Below are positions 32,620 through 35,817 of a DNA stretch of 35,817 nt, in pieces; the stretch's first letter is position 1; every line of letters starts with the position of its first letter. The position numbers and the translations under genes were made by a program. The stretch is from positions 1 through 35,817 of the forward strand of contig CALXRU010000018.1 of assembly GCA_944390935.1 (NCBI GenBank). Reading direction: 5' to 3'. The notes beneath the pieces were generated by a model. That model did not search any database, was not told the DNA's origin, and saw nothing but the letters and a program-made list of their open reading frames with translations. Source of the stretch: Acidaminococcaceae bacterium (lineage in GTDB: Bacteria > Bacillota > Negativicutes > Acidaminococcales > Acidaminococcaceae).

Positions 32620-33393
32620 TTATTTCGCTTCGCCGAACCATTTATTGTAAATCTTGTCAAATTCGCCGTTTGCTTTCAGGTCGTTCAGCGCCTTGTTAAT
32701 CTCCGCAGCCAGCTTGTCGTTGCCTTTTTTAACGGCAATGCCGTAATCTTCGGCGTTCAGCACTTCACCAACGGTTTTGGCATATTCGCTGCCGCCCTGC
32801 GCCAAAAAGTATTTTAATACAGGCGCGTCGTTAATAACGGCGTCGGCCGCACCGTTTTTCATCTCCAGCACCGCACTGCCGTTATCGTTAAACGCGGTAA
32901 CCTTTGCACCCTCAACCTTTTCCGCACGGAAAGCGCCGGTAGTGCCAATCTGCACGGCAATGCGCTTGCCCTTCAGGTCGTCAATGCTCTTAATGTCGTT
33001 ATTATCCTTCGGCACCATTACAAGTAAGCCGGATTTATAATACGGGTCGGAAAAAATTACCTGCTGCTTGCGCTCCTCGGTAATGCTCATGCCTGCCAGC
33101 GCAACGTCAATGTTATCAGCCTGCAAGGCAGGGATTAAAGCGTCAAAGCCCATAGCGCTGATTTCCACCTTATAGCCAAGGTGCTTGCCGATAGCGCGGA
33201 TCAAATCCATGTCAAAGCCGGTCAGCTCCTCGCTGCCCTCCGCCTGCATCTCAAACGGTGCAAACGAAGGCTCCGTACCGACGCGCATAATTTTTTCGCC
33301 GCCCGCTTCTTTTTCATCGCTGCCGCCGCAGCCCGCAACTGCCATAGCTGCCAGCATCAAAACAGCCATCATAAACACTAAAACTTTTTTCAT
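32620..33393 (-). CDS. Amino-acid ABC transporter substrate-binding lipoprotein (copy 2)
   Basis: A 257-aa paralogue of the preceding protein. Its signal MKKVLVFMMAVLMLAAMAV ends in the lipobox VAGC, followed by GGSDEKEAGGE. Family 3 motifs are the same (FAPFEMQ, GFDMDLIRAIGKHLGYKVEI, GMSITEERK, KGKRIAVQIGTTG), but the ligand-contacting segments differ (YFLAQGGSEYAK against YYLAQGGSEVAK, NDAPVLK against NDSPVIG). The pair may therefore bind different amino acids and share one permease. GGGGG lies 8 bases before the ATG at 33393. It has a separate promoter. Confidence 0.95.
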   Translation of the reverse strand: MKKVLVFMMAVLMLAAMAVAGCGGSDEKEAGGEKIMRVGTEPSFAPFEMQAEGSEELTGFDMDLIRAIGKHLGYKVEISAMGFDALIPALQADNIDVALAGMSITEERKQQVIFSDPYYKSGLLVMVPKDNNDIKSIDDLKGKRIAVQIGTTGAFRAEKVEGAKVTAFNDNGSAVLEMKNGAADAVINDAPVLKYFLAQGGSEYAKTVGEVLNAEDYGIAVKKGNDKLAAEINKALNDLKANGEFDKIYNKWFGEAK

Positions 33394-33444
33394 CAGGTTA
33401 TCCCCCTCCAGTATCTGCCGTAAGGCATTGTTGTAATAAACTAT

Positions 33445-33473
33445 ATTATAAAACCAAAAGCCCTTCTGCACAA
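33445..33473 (-). promoter_or_regulatory. Promoter of binding-protein copy 2
   Basis: TTGTGC (-35), a 17-base spacer and TATAAT (-10). It overlaps the terminator-like hairpin of the upstream small RNA candidate. Confidence 0.75.
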
Positions 33474-33495
33474 GTAAAAATATGCAAAAAGGGCT
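33451..33495 (-). terminator. Terminator-like hairpin after the small RNA candidate
   Basis: On the minus strand AGCCCTT pairs with AAGGGCT, with inner TGCA/TGCA and an A/T-rich loop, followed by TTTTGGTTTT. Confidence 0.65.
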
Positions 33496-33512
33496 AATTT
33501 TTATAAATTAAA

Positions 33513-33717
33513 GCAACTCAGCTGACCTGGTCTTCGCCCCCACACCCGCCTGCCGGAGGGTTCGCTCCTAAGCCTTGCGCTCCCCACTACTACCCCTCTC
33601 GCTTTTCGCGGCAGGACTTACTTCTAAGCTGCGCCGTGCTCACAGTTAATTTTAACTGCTTACGTGGATCGTTTTGCCCGCAACTGGCATCGACTTGCAA
33701 CCACAGACCTGAGCTGC
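33513..33717 (-). ncRNA. Candidate structured small RNA, about 205 nt, class unknown
   Basis: No protein fits here, yet the minus strand looks like an RNA gene. A strong promoter puts the start at about 33717. The ends pair in a 9-bp helix, GCAGCTCAG (33717-33709) with CTGAGTTGC (33521-33513), which may extend with GGTCT/AGACC. Inside are a hairpin nesting GTGG/CCAC, TCG/CGA and TGCC/GGCA (33704-33664), CAGTTAA/TTAACTG (33658-33643), CGGC..GCTTA/TAAGT..GCCG (33607-33637), and ACCC.CC/GG.GGGT. A terminator follows. A long rod closed by its own ends recalls 6S RNA, but I recognise no class-defining sequence of 6S, RNase P, tmRNA, SRP RNA or a known riboswitch. It could also be a leader of the binding-protein gene. 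Confidence 0.6.
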
Positions 33718-33723
33718 ATTATA

Positions 33724-33751
33724 ATTATATCCGCTGGTAAAAAAAATGCAA
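33724..33751 (-). promoter_or_regulatory. Promoter of the small RNA candidate
   Basis: TTGCAT (-35), 16 bases and TATAAT (-10, 33729-33724) on the minus strand, with a second TATAAT directly after it. Transcription would start at the first base of the closing helix. Confidence 0.7.
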
Positions 33752-33786
33752 GCCCCCGGCGATAAAAATTTTTCTTAAAATCCCCT

Positions 33787-33814
33787 TTGATATTTTGCCG
33801 CGTTGTAGTATACT
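33787..33814 (+). promoter_or_regulatory. Promoter of the HD-GYP gene
   Basis: TTGATA (-35), 16 bases and TATACT (-10), about 50 bases before the start codon; it is divergent to the small RNA promoter. Confidence 0.65.
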
Positions 33815-33863
33815 ATTATGTGCAAGATTTGATTGGACGGATTTTTGACAGGATGGTTGTTTT

Positions 33864-34469
33864 ATGATCGCTTTACCCCAGGTACTGGACTTTCCAAAAG
33901 AAAACAACATACGTGAGATATGCAACTCGCTGCTGACGCTACTGCAAAAGAAGGACACGGCATTGTACATGCACAGCCAGCAGGTTGCCAACTATTCGGC
34001 GTGCATAGCGGCAAAACTGGGCCTGCCCCCGGCAGAAATCGCCTCTATTAAAAGCGCCGCGCTTTTGCATGACATCGGGCATCTTTCCGTGCCTAACGCG
34101 ATATTAAAAAAATCGCCGTATTTAAGCACGCGCGAGCTTGCCACCTACAAGCGCCATTGCCAGGCCGGAGCGAGCATTCTGGAAAACATTCCGGAATTTA
34201 CCCATATTATTGATATCATTTACAGCCACCACGAAAAATGGGACGGCACCGGTTACCCCAAACGCTTAAAGGGCGTAAACATTCCCCTTGGCGCGCGCAT
34301 AATTGCCGTAGCAAACTACTATGACCGCATTGTTAACCCGTGCACCCACTACTGGCAAAAAACGCCGCTGGAAGCAATTAAAGAGATGAAAGACAAATCC
34401 GGCACCGACTTTGACCCCAACGTCGTAAGAGCGTTTTTAGAATCAATAATTCCGTGTAAGATAAAATAA
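33864..34469 (+). CDS. Stand-alone HD-GYP domain phosphohydrolase
   Basis: The protein is a probable cyclic-dinucleotide phosphodiesterase made of the HD-GYP domain alone (201 aa, no sensor, receiver or membrane part). Visible motifs are H37, HD at 69-70 in LLHDIGH, H98, HHE at 122-124 and DGTGYP at 127-132, then LKGVNIPLGARIIAVA. The residue after this is Asn151 (ANYYDR), where HD-GYP proteins normally have a metal-binding Asp (AVAD..D). That may alter the metal centre or activity. AGGATGG lies 7 bases before the ATG. The gene has its own promoter and terminator. Confidence 0.9.
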   Translation: MIALPQVLDFPKENNIREICNSLLTLLQKKDTALYMHSQQVANYSACIAAKLGLPPAEIASIKSAALLHDIGHLSVPNAILKKSPYLSTRELATYKRHCQAGASILENIPEFTHIIDIIYSHHEKWDGTGYPKRLKGVNIPLGARIIAVANYYDRIVNPCTHYWQKTPLEAIKEMKDKSGTDFDPNVVRAFLESIIPCKIK

Positions 34470-34476
34470 TCACCGC

Positions 34477-34507
34477 AAAGAGCAGTTTTTTAAGCTGCTC
34501 TTTTTTT
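34477..34507 (+). terminator. Terminator of the HD-GYP gene
   Basis: AAAGAGCAG pairs with CTGCTCTTT, followed by further T residues, 7 bases after the stop codon. Confidence 0.88.
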
Positions 34508-34520
34508 ATGCTGATTTGAA

Positions 34521-34563
34521 AGCAGCCTGCTGGCTACATTTATTTTGTAAGCAACAGGCTGTT
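34521..34563 (-). terminator. Terminator-like hairpin after the small HTH gene
   Basis: CAGCCTG/CAGGCTG and inner GCTTACA/TGTAGC form an interrupted stem just past the stop codon. The T-run on the minus strand is weak (CTTTC). Confidence 0.5.
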
Positions 34564-34569
34564 TGTTTA

Positions 34570-34911
34570 TTAATCTTTTATTTTACCGTTAACGATAAGT
34601 GAAATTGACGGCTGGCTGATGTTGAACAAATTGCCGAGAAAGATTTGGGATATTCCTTCTTCCTTATATAGGCGTAAAATTTCGGCGTTACGTTCCGCGC
34701 GGGTTTTAAATGGGTTAATTTTTATTTCTTCATGGTCGATTTTATAGCCGTAATCGCGCACAACAATTATTTTGCGGGTGTTGTCGGTGTTTCGCACCTT
34801 TATTTCCCATGTTTGGATTCCGGTTTTAATGCGTGGGTTATACAGGCAGAATTCTGCTTCGGCGTCGCCGATAATTGTTTTTAAGAATTTGGGGCTTAAT
34901 TCGTTAGTCAA
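34570..34911 (-). CDS. Small protein with C-terminal helix-turn-helix
   Basis: A 113-aa basic protein. Residues ~10-65 look like a beta-rich domain (EAEFCLYNPRIKTGIQTWEI, then KIIVVRDYGYKID). Residues ~70-113 resemble a helix-turn-helix (NAEILRLYKEEGISQIFLGN, followed by LFNISQPSISLIVNGK), with the turn at GISQ..LGNLFNIS. I take the TTG at 34911 because GAGG is 8 bases upstream; a GTG at 34920 overlaps that site. It is possibly a DNA-binding regulator or an element-derived small protein. I do not know the family, and it lies beside gene-free repetitive DNA. Confidence 0.65.
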   Translation of the reverse strand: MTNELSPKFLKTIIGDAEAEFCLYNPRIKTGIQTWEIKVRNTDNTRKIIVVRDYGYKIDHEEIKINPFKTRAERNAEILRLYKEEGISQIFLGNLFNISQPSISLIVNGKIKD

Positions 34912-34920
34912 TGTTTTCAC

Positions 34921-35440
34921 CTCATTTTTGTTTTGATTACACCTTTGTATGAAGGATAGTGCTTTTTTATTTTTACTTACTCATTCATCTTCATTCTTTT
35001 GACTGAGCAAAAGAACGAAGCAAGAAAACTCACGCGGTTAGGCGGATTTTCCCGCTGCGCCGCTGACGCGTCTTGCTACGCAACTATTGGTATAACAACT
35101 ACAAAAATACGAAATTCGCTTCGCTCAGGTTCGATTTTTGCAGTTGTTCTTTAATAAATGTTGCTAAAATCCGATACCGCGGCTCCGCTCAAATTCGTAC
35201 TTTCGCTACTTTTTTATCTTGAGTATACTGTTCCCGAACTTTTATAAAATGCTGACTATGAGCAGCGAAAGGTTTGTGCTATAAAACAGCAGACAAAAAC
35301 TGCGGCGGCAAAAATTAGGGTACTAACCTTCGGGAGCTTGGCGCGCAGCCCGAGCGGAATCGGAGGAGCCGCAGGCATTTTGCGCTGTTGCAATAGTGCA
35401 ACCTTTCGCGTGTGCAAATTTATGATTTAATATTATTAGT
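34921..35440. other. Gene-free stretch with degenerate repeats
   Basis: No reading frame with a ribosome site is visible on either strand. The stretch contains an imperfect inverted repeat (35094-35148), two related G/C-rich pieces (CGCTTCGCTCA near 35116-35127 and CGGCTCCGCTCA near 35180), short pairs such as TTGACTGAGCAAAAGAA, and TTGCAATAGTGCAA near 35390. The patchwork of A/T-rich and G/C-rich blocks differs from the surrounding genes. It may be decayed mobile DNA or structured leader DNA; nothing in it can be assigned. Confidence 0.5.
35094..35148. repeat. Imperfect inverted repeat, ~20-bp arms
   Basis: AACAACTACAAAAATACGAA (35094-35113) is nearly the reverse complement of TTCGATTTTTGCAGTTGTT (35130-35148); they differ by one substitution and one inserted base around a 16-base loop. 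It could be a hairpin at RNA level or a remnant of element ends. Confidence 0.6.
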
Positions 35441-35445
35441 TGTTT

Positions 35446-35479
35446 AAAATAAAAGGGAGCAATGCTCCCTTTTATTTTA
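35446..35479 (-). terminator. Terminator of the autotransporter gene
   Basis: A perfect long stem, TAAAATAAAAGGGAGC paired with GCTCCCTTTTATTTTA around a short loop, lies about 12 bases past the stop codon. Confidence 0.9.
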
Positions 35480-35490
35480 TGGCGAAGCCA

Positions 35491-35817
35491 TTAAAATGTC
35501 CACTGTACACCGGCGTTAATCTGGTAGGTTTCGTCGTTGTCGTTGCCGAAGGATTTTTCCAAATCCACAAACGCATAACTGTTTTTACTCATCATCGTTG
35601 CAAAACCAAGGCCTACATCATACCATGTACCCTGATTATCATAACTTACAGTTTCCCAGTTGCTATCAGAGGTTTTATCTTTCAGGCTGATATCCTGATC
35701 GCCTAAAAATTCATGCAGTATATCGGCTTTAAAATACAACGTGCTTTGTTTTTCTTCACCAAAATCTTTACCGATTCTGAACCCGGCACGGCCGATTAAG
35801 CTGTTAATGCCATCAAC
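35491..35817 (-). CDS. Autotransporter, C-terminal beta-barrel end (partial)
   Basis: The frame stays open to the window edge and gives the last 108 residues of a type V secretion barrel. It has alternating strands typical of the autotransporter domain: SLIGRAGFRIGKDFG, YFKADILHEFLGD, WYDVGLGFATMMSKNSYAFV, DLEKSFGND. It ends YQINAGVQWTF, with the C-terminal Phe recognised by BAM. The barrel would sit in the outer membrane and export an N-terminal passenger encoded beyond the window. The start and passenger are not visible, so function (adhesin, protease, other) is open. Confidence 0.9.
   Translation of the reverse strand, partial: VDGINSLIGRAGFRIGKDFGEEKQSTLYFKADILHEFLGDQDISLKDKTSDSNWETVSYDNQGTWYDVGLGFATMMSKNSYAFVDLEKSFGNDNDETYQINAGVQWTF

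Noticed and set aside
33513..33717. RNase P RNA, tmRNA or SRP RNA as identity of the small RNA
   Set aside because: The hallmark strings (GAGGAAAGTCC, the tmRNA GGTTCGACG, and the SRP GGAAGGAAGCAGC-type helix 8) are absent on both strands.
1..35817. CRISPR array, insertion sequence, integrase or defence cluster
   Set aside because: No regularly spaced repeats, transposase, integrase or nuclease gene was found; all long genes except four or five unknowns belong to housekeeping or envelope families.

Overview
The window reads as chromosome of an outer-membrane-bearing Firmicute (Negativicutes), most like the Acidaminococcaceae / Phascolarctobacterium group; the genus is my inference. Three things support this. 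An SLH-domain beta-barrel porin (OmpM type) and an autotransporter barrel show an outer membrane. Typical Firmicute RNA regulation is present (glmS ribozyme, tryptophan T-box). The gene orders cdaA-cdaR-glmM-glmS and secA-prfB are Firmicute-like. Almost every gene lies on the minus strand; the exceptions are uraA, a small cysteine-rich protein and an HD-GYP protein. I see no CRISPR array, insertion sequence, integrase or prophage module.

Layout from left to right. 1-1.5 kb: the 5' part of tRNA-Asp, an unknown 221-aa protein and a signal-less amidase. 1.6-3.1 kb: a pair of palindromes, then the SLH porin with a strong promoter and a terminator. 3.2-10.2 kb: the c-di-AMP and amino-sugar cluster, transcribed leftward as cdaA, cdaR, a FAD-dependent dehydrogenase and glmM, followed by glmS, which has its own promoter and a glmS ribozyme leader. 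10.3-13.0 kb: uraA, a DUF6125-like protein and a secreted repeat protein. 13.1-17.9 kb: a T-box-controlled trpDCFBA operon without trpE or trpG.

17.9-29.5 kb is one tightly packed run of nine envelope and translation genes: secA, prfB (with programmed +1 frameshift), DUF5693, csaB, ftsE, ftsX, an EnvC/PcsB-like M23 protein, ctpA and an SH3 protein. It combines protein export, cell-wall polymer pyruvylation and an FtsEX-controlled murein hydrolase module. 29.5-33.5 kb: long-form hpf, then a polar amino-acid ABC transporter with two tandem paralogous binding proteins, each with its own promoter. 33.5-33.7 kb: a gene-free block with promoter, extensive base-pairing and terminator that looks like a structured small RNA of about 205 nt. 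I could not assign its class; it is the best novelty candidate here. 33.8-35.8 kb: an HD-GYP protein, a small helix-turn-helix protein, about 0.5 kb of gene-free repetitive DNA, and the C-terminal end of an autotransporter that runs off the window.

Functional links: GlmM and GlmS make the glucosamine phosphates for peptidoglycan while CdaA/CdaR make and tune c-di-AMP, which controls GlmM in other Firmicutes. CsaB would pyruvylate a wall polymer that SLH domains such as that of the porin could bind. FtsEX and the M23 protein would couple wall hydrolysis to division.
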